Counted from the stretch's first letter, positions 1-8,000 are shown. The stretch is DNA of 14,762 bases from Bacteroidetes bacterium HGW-Bacteroidetes-12 (GCA_002841035.1 PHDR01000023.1:1-14762), one strand, 5' to 3'. Notes: a model not told the origin generated them from the sequence alone. Made by a program: numbers and translations.

Positions 1-70
1 GATAAAATTAAGAATTTAATAGGTGCTGCAAAATTACTTTTTCAAATAGTTTATCGTATTGTTTTTTAAA

Positions 71-78
71 TACTTTTG
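71..78 (+). promoter_or_regulatory. Putative -7 promoter element of mtgA
   Basis: The octamer TACTTTTG matches the Bacteroidota -7 consensus TAnnTTTG and lies 30 bp before the mtgA ATG, which would give a short leader. No convincing TTTG-like -33 element is seen about 19 bp upstream, so the call rests on the -7 match alone. Confidence 0.4.
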
Positions 79-107
79 CACCTATCAACATCAGTTGATT
101 GTTTCAA

Positions 108-818
108 ATGAAAAAACTTCTTGCTCGCACCTGGAAATTTTGCCTTAAAAGTTTTCTTTTATTTATTGCCATAACTGTTGGGTTGGTAGTTTTACTTCGT
201 TGGATTCCTGTTTATGTAACGCCTTTAATGGTAATTAGAATGGTGGAACAAAAAATAGATGGCAAAGAAATGAAACTAAAAAAAACATGGAAACCATTAG
301 AAGAAATTTCGCCTGCTTTGCAACTTGCTGTTGTTTGTGCCGAAGATAAAAACTTCCTCAAACACCATGGTTTTGATTTTGGAGCGATAGAAAAAGCCAT
401 TAAACACAACGAAAAAAACAAACGCAAACGAGGAGCAAGCACAATTAGCCAACAAACAGCCAAAAATGTGTTTTTATGGCCCGGCAGAAGTTGGGTTAGA
501 AAAGGTTTTGAAGTTTATTTCACCTTTTTAATTGAAACAATTTGGAGTAAAAAACGAATTATGGAAGTTTACCTTAATATTGTTGAATTGGGCAATGGCG
601 TTTATGGTGCAGAAGCTGCCTCTGAAGCTTATTTCAACACCTCAGCGGCAAAAATAAACAAAAGACAAGCAGCTACGTTGGCAATAGTATTGCCAAGTCC
701 CTTAAAATATAATGCAAAACATCCTAGTCCATATTTAAACGGAAGAATAAATTGGGCACTCCAACAAATGCGTTTTTGGGGAGGAAAGTTAGATTACGAT
801 AAAAAAGGAAAGAAATAA
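108..818 (+). CDS. mtgA: Monofunctional biosynthetic peptidoglycan transglycosylase (GT51)
   Basis: This enzyme polymerises lipid II into glycan strands at the outer face of the inner membrane. The 236-residue protein, counted from the ATG at 108, has a short basic N-terminus, one membrane segment at about residues 13-32, and then a GT51 domain. Motif I, EDKNFLKHHGFD, holds the first catalytic glutamate (about E79). Motif II, RGASTISQQTAKN, follows. The second glutamate (about E135) lies in RKGFEVY, 56 residues on, close to the usual spacing. KKRIMEVYLNIVELGNGVYG follows. There is no transpeptidase domain and the length is normal for MtgA, so it is not a class A PBP. A TTG nine bases upstream is in frame, but the ATG directly before KKLL gives the normal start of a signal anchor. 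The gene ends 4 bp from the stop of the convergent metal-binding lipoprotein gene and seems functionally unrelated to it. Confidence 0.93.
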   Translation: MKKLLARTWKFCLKSFLLFIAITVGLVVLLRWIPVYVTPLMVIRMVEQKIDGKEMKLKKTWKPLEEISPALQLAVVCAEDKNFLKHHGFDFGAIEKAIKHNEKNKRKRGASTISQQTAKNVFLWPGRSWVRKGFEVYFTFLIETIWSKKRIMEVYLNIVELGNGVYGAEAASEAYFNTSAAKINKRQAATLAIVLPSPLKYNAKHPSPYLNGRINWALQQMRFWGGKLDYDKKGKK

Positions 819-822
819 AAAT

Positions 823-1074
823 TTATTTTTCTATTTCTTTCAAATCCATTTTGCAAACAGGGCAACTACCTAGTTCTTCATACATTTTCTCTCCTTCACA
901 CTTCATCGGACACTGGTAATGAGCGTGCTCTGCATGCTCATCCGTCATTTCCATATTTTCATCATGACTCATTTCTTCATTATGTTTTGTTTCTGAGTTT
1001 CCACAAGCTGAAATGATAGTACTTCCCGCAATGAATAACATTGCTGTTCCGATAATTAAATTTGTTTTTTTCAT
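823..1074 (-). CDS. Small heavy-metal-binding lipoprotein (HMBD domain)
   Basis: This 83-residue protein is likely a periplasmic metal-binding partner of the efflux pump encoded upstream. It has a type II signal peptide with the lipobox IISAC (lipidated Cys about residue 24), then a His/Met/Glu-rich linker (residues ~30-52). A compact domain at ~53-80 follows, with the pattern YQCPMKC...SCPVCKMDL. Paired Cys and Met residues (C55, M57, C59, C71, C74, M76) are typical of the heavy-metal-binding domain that also occurs at the start of Bacteroidota CusB proteins, including the neighbouring gene. It starts 20 bp after the adaptor gene and is the last gene of the minus-strand cluster. The chemistry fits Cu(I)/Ag(I), but the metal is inferred. 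No separate promoter is evident. Confidence 0.85.
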   Translation of the reverse strand: MKKTNLIIGTAMLFIAGSTIISACGNSETKHNEEMSHDENMEMTDEHAEHAHYQCPMKCEGEKMYEELGSCPVCKMDLKEIEK

Positions 1075-1094
1075 GGTTTTTTTGTTTTAAATGA

Positions 1095-2900
1095 TTAATA
1101 AAAATTTATTTCTTTTGTTACTTCTCCACACTTAGGCATAGACTTTCCGAAGTAAGGGTTCTTAATTTCCTTCTCTAAACTCAGCCAATCAGCTCCTTTA
1201 TCGTTATTAGCCATAGGGCAATATTGAATGTATAATGTTTTATCAAAAGGATTAAAAGTGTTGGTCATTTCAATCATAGTGATGGAAATTTGACGAAACT
1301 TCTCTCTCACTTCTTCAATGTTTGATAAATGAGGTACATGTTGTAAGGTATTTTTTAAATTACTACTGAATTCCATCCAAACGGTATGAGACTCTCCCGT
1401 AAATATACTCATATTAATTTTTGAGAGATTATCTTGCATAGATACAGCTACTTTTTTGGCGTCTTCCACATTATCTGCTGCCAAAAAATCTTTGAATTTA
1501 AGATAATCGACATAAACAGGTTGAAGTGCCTTTTTTGCTTCCTTACTGATAGAAATGGGTTTATTTGTTTTTGCATCTTTTTGTTTATCCGCATCTTTAC
1601 TATCTTCCATTTTCGTTTCTCCATGGTTGTGTCCTGTCATTGCAACACCACCTCCTTCCGGGTTCATCATGCTTGGTTTACCTGCTAATTGGGCTGCGGC
1701 ATCAATACTAAATGTCCCGTTAACAGCAATTTCTTCGCCTTCTTCCAACCCTTCTTTAATAATATAGCTGTCTCCCAATGCTGTCCCAAGAGTTACTTCC
1801 CGCATCATAAAGCTTACCCCTTTAGCATTTGTATTTTTAACGTAAACTACCGAACGTTTTCCCGTCCACATTACAGCTGTCTTTGGTACAACCAGCGAAT
1901 TCGACTTATTGGTTAATTTTGCTTCAACCACTCCTGAAACAAACATTTCCGGTTTTAACTTTTCAGTTGTATTGTTGTACTCTATTCGTGCTTTTGCAAC
2001 TCTTGTTTTTGGGTCTATTACTGGGTCGAGATAGGTAATAGAAGCTTCAAAACTTTCTCCAGGAAGCGAAGAAATGGTAAACATAACGTTATCTCCTTTT
2101 TTTATCCATGAAATATCCGATTCATATACATCAAACAACACCCACACTTTTGAAAGATTAGCGATTTCATACAGTGTTTCTCCTTTACGAACATAATCGC
2201 CCAGATTGATTATTTTTTTGGTAACATAACCTGATACATCTGCTTGTATTGGGAACTCTTCTAGTATTTTACCGCTTTTTAATATCCCTTCAATTTGATT
2301 GTTTGAAAGTTTCCAATTTTTTAATTTTTCTTTAGCTGCATTAAAAAGTTGCGGCTGAGTTTCCATCATTTTTTTTGCTTCAAACAATTCTTCTTGAGCC
2401 ATAACCAATTCAGGCGAATAAACACCTGCAATAGTTTGCCCTTTGTTTACAAATTCACCAGTAAAATTAACCATTAACTTTTCTATCCTGCCAGGAATAT
2501 GAGATGATTGTGAATATACTAAACGCTCATCAACTTGTACTTTTCCATTTAACCGAACTTGCTTTACTGGTTTCATCTTTCCTACAAGAGCAGTGCTCAC
2601 ATTGGCTAATTGCATAGCGGTTGGCGACATGCTAATTGCCATCGGGTCCATTTCACTATTTTGGTCATTTTCAAGAGAAATTAAATTCATACCACAAATA
2701 GGACAATCGCCAGGTTCGTTTTTTCGTATTTGAGGATGCATGGAACAAGTCCAAATAGTTTCTCCTGCTATTTCGTTAGTATGTTTATGCTCTTCTTTGG
2801 CAGCATTTTTTTGTCCTCCAAAAATAAACCAACCTATTAACAGTCCTACTACCAAAGTAACTGCGGCTATGTAAATGGTGTTTTTATTTATATTTTTCAT
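1095..2900 (-). CDS. cusB: CusB-type RND periplasmic adaptor with HMBD and DUF3347
   Basis: This is the membrane-fusion subunit that joins the RND pump to the outer-membrane channel and can hand metal to the pump. The 601-residue protein has an N-terminal membrane or signal segment (~8-28), then a His-containing linker. A heavy-metal-binding domain lies at ~49-76, with TCSMHP and DCPICGMNLI (C52, H55, C66, C69, M71). The adaptor core (~90-400) shows the usual barrel-sandwich and beta-barrel features, such as SSHIPGRIEKLMVNFTGEFV and GYVTKKIINLGDYVRKGETL. A Met/His-rich linker (~410-445) leads to a C-terminal DUF3347 domain (~450-601), which ends with YIQYCPMANNDKGADW and KSMPKCGEV. HMBD and DUF3347 at opposite ends are typical of Bacteroidota copper/silver adaptors. 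The gene lies 1 bp after the outer-membrane factor stop, so the two are surely co-transcribed. Confidence 0.92.
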   Translation of the reverse strand: MKNINKNTIYIAAVTLVVGLLIGWFIFGGQKNAAKEEHKHTNEIAGETIWTCSMHPQIRKNEPGDCPICGMNLISLENDQNSEMDPMAISMSPTAMQLANVSTALVGKMKPVKQVRLNGKVQVDERLVYSQSSHIPGRIEKLMVNFTGEFVNKGQTIAGVYSPELVMAQEELFEAKKMMETQPQLFNAAKEKLKNWKLSNNQIEGILKSGKILEEFPIQADVSGYVTKKIINLGDYVRKGETLYEIANLSKVWVLFDVYESDISWIKKGDNVMFTISSLPGESFEASITYLDPVIDPKTRVAKARIEYNNTTEKLKPEMFVSGVVEAKLTNKSNSLVVPKTAVMWTGKRSVVYVKNTNAKGVSFMMREVTLGTALGDSYIIKEGLEEGEEIAVNGTFSIDAAAQLAGKPSMMNPEGGGVAMTGHNHGETKMEDSKDADKQKDAKTNKPISISKEAKKALQPVYVDYLKFKDFLAADNVEDAKKVAVSMQDNLSKINMSIFTGESHTVWMEFSSNLKNTLQHVPHLSNIEEVREKFRQISITMIEMTNTFNPFDKTLYIQYCPMANNDKGADWLSLEKEIKNPYFGKSMPKCGEVTKEINFY

Positions 2901-2901
2901 T

Positions 2902-4227
2902 TTAGTATGTTTTTGATGTTAAGTAATTGATTTTTGCTACAGCAATTTGGTATTGAGTCAAGGCTGTGGCTCTCATTTTCTGATATTTCAATAATTGTTG
3001 CTGCATTCTCAATACCTCTTCGAACTCTTTGCCCGAATTTCCATACGAAGTAAAAAGCAAGTTTAACGATTGTTGAGAGGTTTGTATTTGCTGTTCGTAA
3101 AGTGATAAAAGCTGCTCTTGTTGTTGAATTTCAAACCATGTCATTTCATAGTTTGATACTAACATATTCGTCATTTCTTCTTTTTGATAGGCATAACTTT
3201 CTTGCATCAATTGGGCTTCTTTTACCGATGCGTTGTACTTCCCTCTAAAAATAGGAACAGTCATTGTAACCATTGGCATTATTACATCTTTACCATTGTC
3301 AGGCATGGTTACATCACTGCGTTTACCCACCATTACATAATCCAAACCAATTCCAAATTTTGGCAGACCTTGTTTTTGTGATGCTAATTCTGTGGCTTTA
3401 CTTGCTTCCAATTTTAAATCCAATGCTTTTAAGGTTGGGTTGGCAGTAATCAAAGAATCTTTACGAAAATTTTCTGGTAGGTTTTCTGTTTTTAAAGAAC
3501 TTGCTATTACTATTTGTTCATTGTCTGGTCGATTAAGTAGTTTATTGAAAATAGTTGTAAGCGGTTTTTCTTTCTCTTTCAAAATATTCAGGTTGGTTTG
3601 TGCATCTTTCAGCATAATATCTACCCGTAATACATCTACCATAGATCCATTTCCGTTTTCAAATTTTTTCGTTGTAATGGTTTTATATGACTCGAGAATA
3701 CGGATGTTTTCCGCTTCAATTTTTATCCAATCATTTAATTCATACAAGGGATAGAAAGCTGCGGCTACCTTAAAATATAGTTTATTCTGAGCATCCATAA
3801 AAAGTTGAAATTTTGCTTCAGCCATTAATGCGGCAGCATTACCTTGTGCTTTTAAAGCTCCAAACCAAGGAAACATTTGTGTAAGTGAGAATCTTGCTTG
3901 TTGTGGACCCACACGTGTTTCAACCGGAGAAATAAAATATCCAAAAGAAAACGTAGGATCAGGCAGGCTGTTAACTTGCGACACTCTTTGCAAAGCTGCT
4001 TCAAACTCTTTGTGTTTGGCTTTAAGTTCAGGGTTATTTTCTGATGCTATTTTAAAATAATCATCTAGGGTTTGAGAATGTAAATTGGAGGTTAGAAGAA
4101 AAATAGAAGTTAGAAGCTGGAAGTTAGAAGTTAGAAACTTCTTATACCAACTTCTGAGTTTCCAATCTTCAATCCCTAACCTCCAACCTTTAACACTAAA
4201 CTCAAACTTCCAATTTCTATTTTTCAT
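2902..4227 (-). CDS. TolC/CusC-type outer-membrane efflux protein with repeat-derived N-terminus
   Basis: This is the outer-membrane channel of the tripartite metal exporter. From the ATG at 4227 it is 441 residues long, and the mature part from about QTLDDYFKIASENNPELKA onward is an ordinary OEP domain with long Gln/Lys-rich helices. No lipobox Cys is present, unlike E. coli CusC. The first ~50 residues are odd: WKFEFSVKGWRLGIEDWKLR and then FLTSNFQLLTSIFLLTSNLHSQ are translations of the surrounding heptamer repeats, first in one orientation and then in the other. The hydrophobic stretch, with basic RSWYKK before it and LHS/Q after it, could act as a signal peptide. No other in-frame ATG occurs before the mature domain. 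The ATG overlaps the stop of the four-helix-bundle gene by 11 nt. A longer in-frame reading from 4311 lies inside that gene and is unlikely. Confidence 0.88.
   Translation of the reverse strand: MKNRNWKFEFSVKGWRLGIEDWKLRSWYKKFLTSNFQLLTSIFLLTSNLHSQTLDDYFKIASENNPELKAKHKEFEAALQRVSQVNSLPDPTFSFGYFISPVETRVGPQQARFSLTQMFPWFGALKAQGNAAALMAEAKFQLFMDAQNKLYFKVAAAFYPLYELNDWIKIEAENIRILESYKTITTKKFENGNGSMVDVLRVDIMLKDAQTNLNILKEKEKPLTTIFNKLLNRPDNEQIVIASSLKTENLPENFRKDSLITANPTLKALDLKLEASKATELASQKQGLPKFGIGLDYVMVGKRSDVTMPDNGKDVIMPMVTMTVPIFRGKYNASVKEAQLMQESYAYQKEEMTNMLVSNYEMTWFEIQQQEQLLSLYEQQIQTSQQSLNLLFTSYGNSGKEFEEVLRMQQQLLKYQKMRATALTQYQIAVAKINYLTSKTY
4082..4134 (-). repeat. Short inverted block of the heptamer repeat inside the cusC-like gene
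   Basis: On the plus strand this stretch reads in units such as AAGTTAG and AAGCTGG, the reverse complement of the CTAACTT-type words in the main array. It holds about six recognisable heptamers, interrupted by an A-rich run near 4096-4106. It lies inside the outer-membrane factor gene and encodes the hydrophobic core of its predicted signal peptide. At 4127-4141 the perfect palindrome GAAGTTAGAAACTTC (6-bp arms, 3-nt loop) marks the point where repeat orientation flips. Confidence 0.8.
4147..4215 (+). repeat. Degenerate heptamer repeat block between fHB gene and signal-peptide repeats
   Basis: This stretch contains decayed words of the same family as the main array, for example CCAACTT, CCAATCT, an intact CTAACCT-CCAACCT pair at 4176-4189, and CAAACTTCCAATTTC near its end. 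Orientation matches the main array at 4623-5076 and opposes the block at 4082-4134. It encodes the first ~25 residues of the outer-membrane factor and abuts the stop of the four-helix-bundle gene. Its decay relative to the main array suggests that it is older or constrained by coding. Confidence 0.65.
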
Positions 4228-4585
4228 AACTTTTCCAGTTTTGATATAATTTGTTAAGCATTTTTCCAATTTGTTCGAGCTCATCCGTATGTTTTTTATA
4301 AGTAGGTTCATCGATGTATTTACATTCTAAAGCAAATTCTAACCATGTTTCCGTTTCGCTAGCAGAACCCAAAGCATGAATTAAGTGTTGTTTGAATACA
4401 AGTTCAAACTTTCGCTTTGCCCATCCTTCACTCACATTTGAAGTAATCGACCTTGAAGAACGATTAATTTGTGAAGTAAGAGAATAGGTTTCTTCTTTTG
4501 GAAACTTTTTTGTCAACCAAAAAATATCCATAGCAAGTTTAAATGACCTTTTATAAACCACTAAATCTTTATAGGACTTTATCAT
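4217..4585 (-). CDS. Four-helix-bundle protein, S23/23S rRNA-IVP family
   Basis: This 122-residue protein matches the S23 ribosomal-intervening-sequence protein family: YKDLVVYKRSFKLAMDIF, then LTKKFPKEE, then LTSQINRSSRSITSNVSEGW (residues ~35-55), the most conserved block, and a Glu-rich helix SASETETWLEFA (~74-86). The fold is four antiparallel helices. The cellular function of the family is unknown. The same fold is used by Avd, the accessory protein of diversity-generating retroelements, but no reverse transcriptase is present here. There is no rRNA nearby either, so this is a stand-alone copy. It sits inside the metal-efflux operon on the same strand, with a 65-unit heptamer array immediately upstream and related repeats immediately downstream. 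Its last codons overlap the cusC-like ATG (ATGAAAAATAG, 11 nt), which suggests translational coupling. It was probably brought in together with the repeats. Confidence 0.9.
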   Translation of the reverse strand: MIKSYKDLVVYKRSFKLAMDIFWLTKKFPKEETYSLTSQINRSSRSITSNVSEGWAKRKFELVFKQHLIHALGSASETETWLEFALECKYIDEPTYKKHTDELEQIGKMLNKLYQNWKSYEK

Positions 4586-4636
4586 AATTATGTTTTTTAA
4601 TTTATATTCAAACTATTAATTTCTACCTTCCAACCC

Positions 4637-4699
4637 CTATCTTACAACCTCTAACTTCTATCTTACAACCTCTAACTTCTAACTTCTAGCTTCCAACCT
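4637..4699 (+). repeat. 63-bp duplicated segment, copy 1 (within heptamer array)
   Basis: Nine consecutive heptamers here are identical, base for base, to those at 4770-4832, 133 bp away. The match includes all four of the rarer words CTAGCTT, CCAACCT and two ACAACCT in the same order, so it reflects a block duplication inside the array and not chance reuse of common words. Confidence 0.95.
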
Positions 4700-4769
4700 C
4701 TATCTTCTAACCTCTAACTTCTATCTTCTATCTTCTATCTTCTATCTTCTAACCTCTATCTTCTAACCC

Positions 4770-4832
4770 CTATCTTACAACCTCTAACTTCTATCTTACA
4801 ACCTCTAACTTCTAACTTCTAGCTTCCAACCT
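4770..4832 (+). repeat. 63-bp duplicated segment, copy 2 (within heptamer array)
   Basis: This is the exact second copy of the nine-heptamer block at 4637-4699. The heptamer just before each copy is also similar (CCAACCC before copy 1, CTAACCC before copy 2). The two copies diverge directly after the CCAACCT word, where copy 2 runs into the eight-fold CTAACCT tract. Confidence 0.95.
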
Positions 4833-5055
4833 CTAACCTCTAACCTCTAACCTCTAACCTCTAACCTCTAACCTCTAACCTCTAACCTCTAACTTCTATC
4901 TTCTATCTTCTAACCTCTATCTTCTAACCTCTAACTTCTAGCTTCCAACCTCTACTTCTAACCCCTAACTTCTAGCTTCCAACCTCTATCTTCTAACCTC
5001 TATCTTCTAACCTCTAACTTCTAACCTCTATCTTCTATCTTCTATCTTCTAGCTT

Positions 5056-8000
5056 CTAGCTTCTAGCTTCTAGCTTCCTCTCTTCCCTCCAACAGTACAA
5101 CACGGGTACAACAAAGTAGGTTATTGCCGCAAAAACCATCCCTCCAAAAGCAGGAATTGCCATAGGAATCATAATATCCGATCCACGGCCTGATGAGGTA
5201 AGAATTGGTAGCAACGCAATAATAGTTGTAGCAGATGTCATTATCGCTGGTTTAATTCTTCGTTGCCCGGCTTCTACAATCGCCATTCTTATTCCTTTGA
5301 GCGTGTCTGTTTTATTTTTTTCAAAACTTTGATCTAAATAAGTAGCCATTAATACTCCATCATCGGTTGCTAATCCAAAAAGAGCAATAAATCCGACCCA
5401 AACAGCCACACTTAAATTAATAGTATGTACTTGAAACAAGTCTCTCATATTTGTTCCAAAAATGGTAACATCTATAAACCATGGTTGTCCGTAAAGCCAC
5501 AACACAAAGAAACCTCCACTAAATGCCATTGCTATTCCGGAAAAAACCATTAATGATGTTGCAATTGATTTGAATTGAAAATAAAGAATGAGAAAGACTA
5601 TCATTAAAACTAAAGGAACAATAATAGCAAGACGTTTTTCAGCTCGAACCTGATTTTCATAACTTCCAGAAAATTTATAACTAATCCCCGCAGGAACTAT
5701 CAATTCTCCTGCATCAATTTTATCTTGAATCATTTTTTGAGCATCATTAACTACTCCCACTTCCGAAAAGTTGTCTTTTTTATCAAATAATACATAACCC
5801 ACCAAAAAAGTTTCTTCACTTTTAATTGCTTGTGGGCCACGCACATATTCAAAATCAATAAGTTGTGAAAGTGGTATTTGTGCTCCCGTAGGGGTTGACA
5901 TTAAAATATTTCCTAATGCTTCTGGATTATCACGAAGCTCTCTAGGATAACGAACTCTAACAGGAAAACGCTCTCGACCTTCAACTGTTGTGGTAACCTT
6001 CATTCCGCCAACAGCGGTTTCAATGGTTTGTTGAACATCTTCTATGCTCAATCCATATCTAGCAATTTCTTCTCTGTTAATATTAAGGTGTAAGTAAGGT
6101 TTGCCAACTATTCGGTCAGCAAATACCGCTTCAGATTTAACACTTGGCACATTTTTCAAAATTTCTTCTAACTGCATTCCAAACGCCTCAATAGATTTTA
6201 AATCGGGTCCATACACCTTTATTCCCATAGGAGCTCGCATTCCCGTTTGAAGCATTACCAACCGTGTTTCTATCGGTTGTAATTTGGGTGCAGAAGTTAC
6301 ACCTGGTATTTTGCTTACGTTAACAATTTCATCCCAAATATCATCTGGCGATTGTATGTGAGACCTCCAATTACGAAAATAACTTCCATTATCATCAGGT
6401 ATTAAAACTTGACTGTTTACTCCTCTTAATAGTGCTTCTTCATTAGAAAGCGTATCACCATTATTAAGTATAAAACGATTGTTTTTGTCCACCTTAAAGC
6501 GAATTCGATGACCTTTCTCATTAAGCATGTATTCGGGGTGGTAATTAATGATATTTTCGTACATGGAAATTGGAGCCGGATCTAATGCAGATTCTACCCT
6601 TCCTAGCTTTCCCACAGCCATATCTACTTCAGGAATATTAGTCAATAACATGTCTAATTGAGCCAAAGTGTTTTTATTGTATTCTATTCCCGAATGAGGC
6701 ATAGATGTAGGCATTAGCAAAAAGCTGCCTTCATTGAGCGAGGGCATAAATTCTTTTCCCATTCCCGGAAAAGTTTTTTCTAGCCCTTGCCAAACATTTG
6801 TTGTTCTAATATCTACATGTATAACATCAAAACCTTTGGAAGCAAAACCAAAAACAGCACTGAATCCAAACCATATTACAACTCCCAAAAAAATTAAAAA
6901 AGAGGGAATAAAAAGAAAGGTTTTTTTATGATCTAAGCACCATTTTAAAATAGGTTTATAGTAATGTTCCAGAAGAGAAAACATACCTAAAATAAACCCC
7001 ACCAACAGTGCTACAAAAACTACATTTAACGTAAGGCTTTTGCTTGCCCCTAAAGGAAGCCAATATTTAGCTAAAAGCCATATAACCCCAACAACTACAA
7101 TAATTATTTCTGAATTATTTAACAACCAATTTGCTATTTTTTTAAGCTTGTTTTGTTTTTCAGTATTCTTTTCCGAATCCGTACTTATTTTAACTAATTT
7201 TTTAACGCTAATTTCCTTTAGAATTCCTGTTATTCCGAAAGCAAATAAAATCGTTCCTGCCCAAAATTGACCTAGAAAAAAACAAGCTATTGCAACAGGA
7301 ATTAGCCCAATATTAATTCCCTTCTGAATTTTTTTACTTTTAATTTTTGCACCAAAAAACCAATGAGCCAACATCGGAAGGATAAATAAAGCAACAATAA
7401 GGGCTGCAATAAGGGCGAATGTTTTTGTAAACGCTAAAGGGCCAAATAGTTTTCCTTCGGCTGCTTGCATCGTAAACACGGGAATAAAACTCACAATGGT
7501 TGTAGAAACAGCCGTTAAAATAGCTGAACTAACCTCTGAAGCTCCATTATAAACGGCATCCATTAGCTTTTGTCCCGCAGGAGCTTCGTCAATGTGTTTA
7601 ATAATATTTTCCGAGAGAATTATTCCTAAATCTACCATAGTACCTATAGCAATAGCAATACCTGATAAAGCCACAATGTTGGCATCAACACCAAAATAAC
7701 GCATTGCAATAAACACCATAAGTATTGCAATTGGCAATAAACTGGAAATTAGAAATGAAGCTCGTAAGTTGTACACCATTACGATAACAACTAAAATAAC
7801 TATTAAAATTTGAAGCGACAACGCTTCCTCAAGAGTACCTAGTGTTTCATAAATCAAACCCGAACGATCATAAAATGGAACTATTGTTAATTGACTTTCA
7901 ATTCCATTAGCAAGTATTTTTTTAGGCAATCCAGGGCTTATTTCTTTTATTTTATCTTTTACGTTGTTAATTACATGCAACGGATTAGCTCCATAACGAG

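Larger units (their letters stand above)
4623..5076 (+). repeat. 65-unit heptamer tandem array (CTAACYT family)
   Basis: The stretch parses into 65 consecutive heptamers in a single register, broken only by one 6-bp unit at 4952-4957. I count 18 CTATCTT, 15 CTAACCT, 11 CTAACTT, 8 CTAGCTT, 4 CCAACCT, 4 ACAACCT, 2 CTAACCC, and single CCAACCC, CTACCTT and CTACTT. Homogeneous runs occur: four CTATCTT (4721-4748), eight CTAACCT (4833-4888) and four CTAGCTT (5049-5076). A stop codon recurs about every 21 bp in every frame for the common words, so the array is essentially non-coding. It fills the 470-bp gap between the pump gene and the four-helix-bundle gene. Its last three units, 5056-5076, are also the 3' end of the pump gene. 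Confidence 0.97.

Noticed and set aside
813..830. Bidirectional terminator between mtgA and the metal-binding lipoprotein gene
   Set aside because: The only hairpin is an all-AT 7-bp stem (AAATAAA/TTTATTT), too weak to call in such AT-rich DNA.
1434..1916. Plus-strand open frames within the adaptor gene, and similar frames opposite the pump and kinase genes
   Set aside because: They are shadows of long, family-matched coding sequences and have no recognisable domains.
4228..4311. Upstream start of the outer-membrane factor giving a 469-residue protein
   Set aside because: The extra 28 residues lie within the well-conserved end of the four-helix-bundle gene in another frame and do not look like a leader; the ATG at 4227 is better.
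4217..4585. Diversity-generating retroelement with the four-helix-bundle protein as Avd
   Set aside because: There is no reverse transcriptase, no template/variable repeat pair with adenine-biased changes, and no variable target gene in the window.
4217..4585. True 23S rRNA intervening sequence
   Set aside because: No rRNA sequence flanks the gene; the neighbours are metal-efflux genes.
4623..5076. CRISPR array
   Set aside because: Units are 7 bp with no spacers and no cas genes are nearby; it is a plain tandem repeat.
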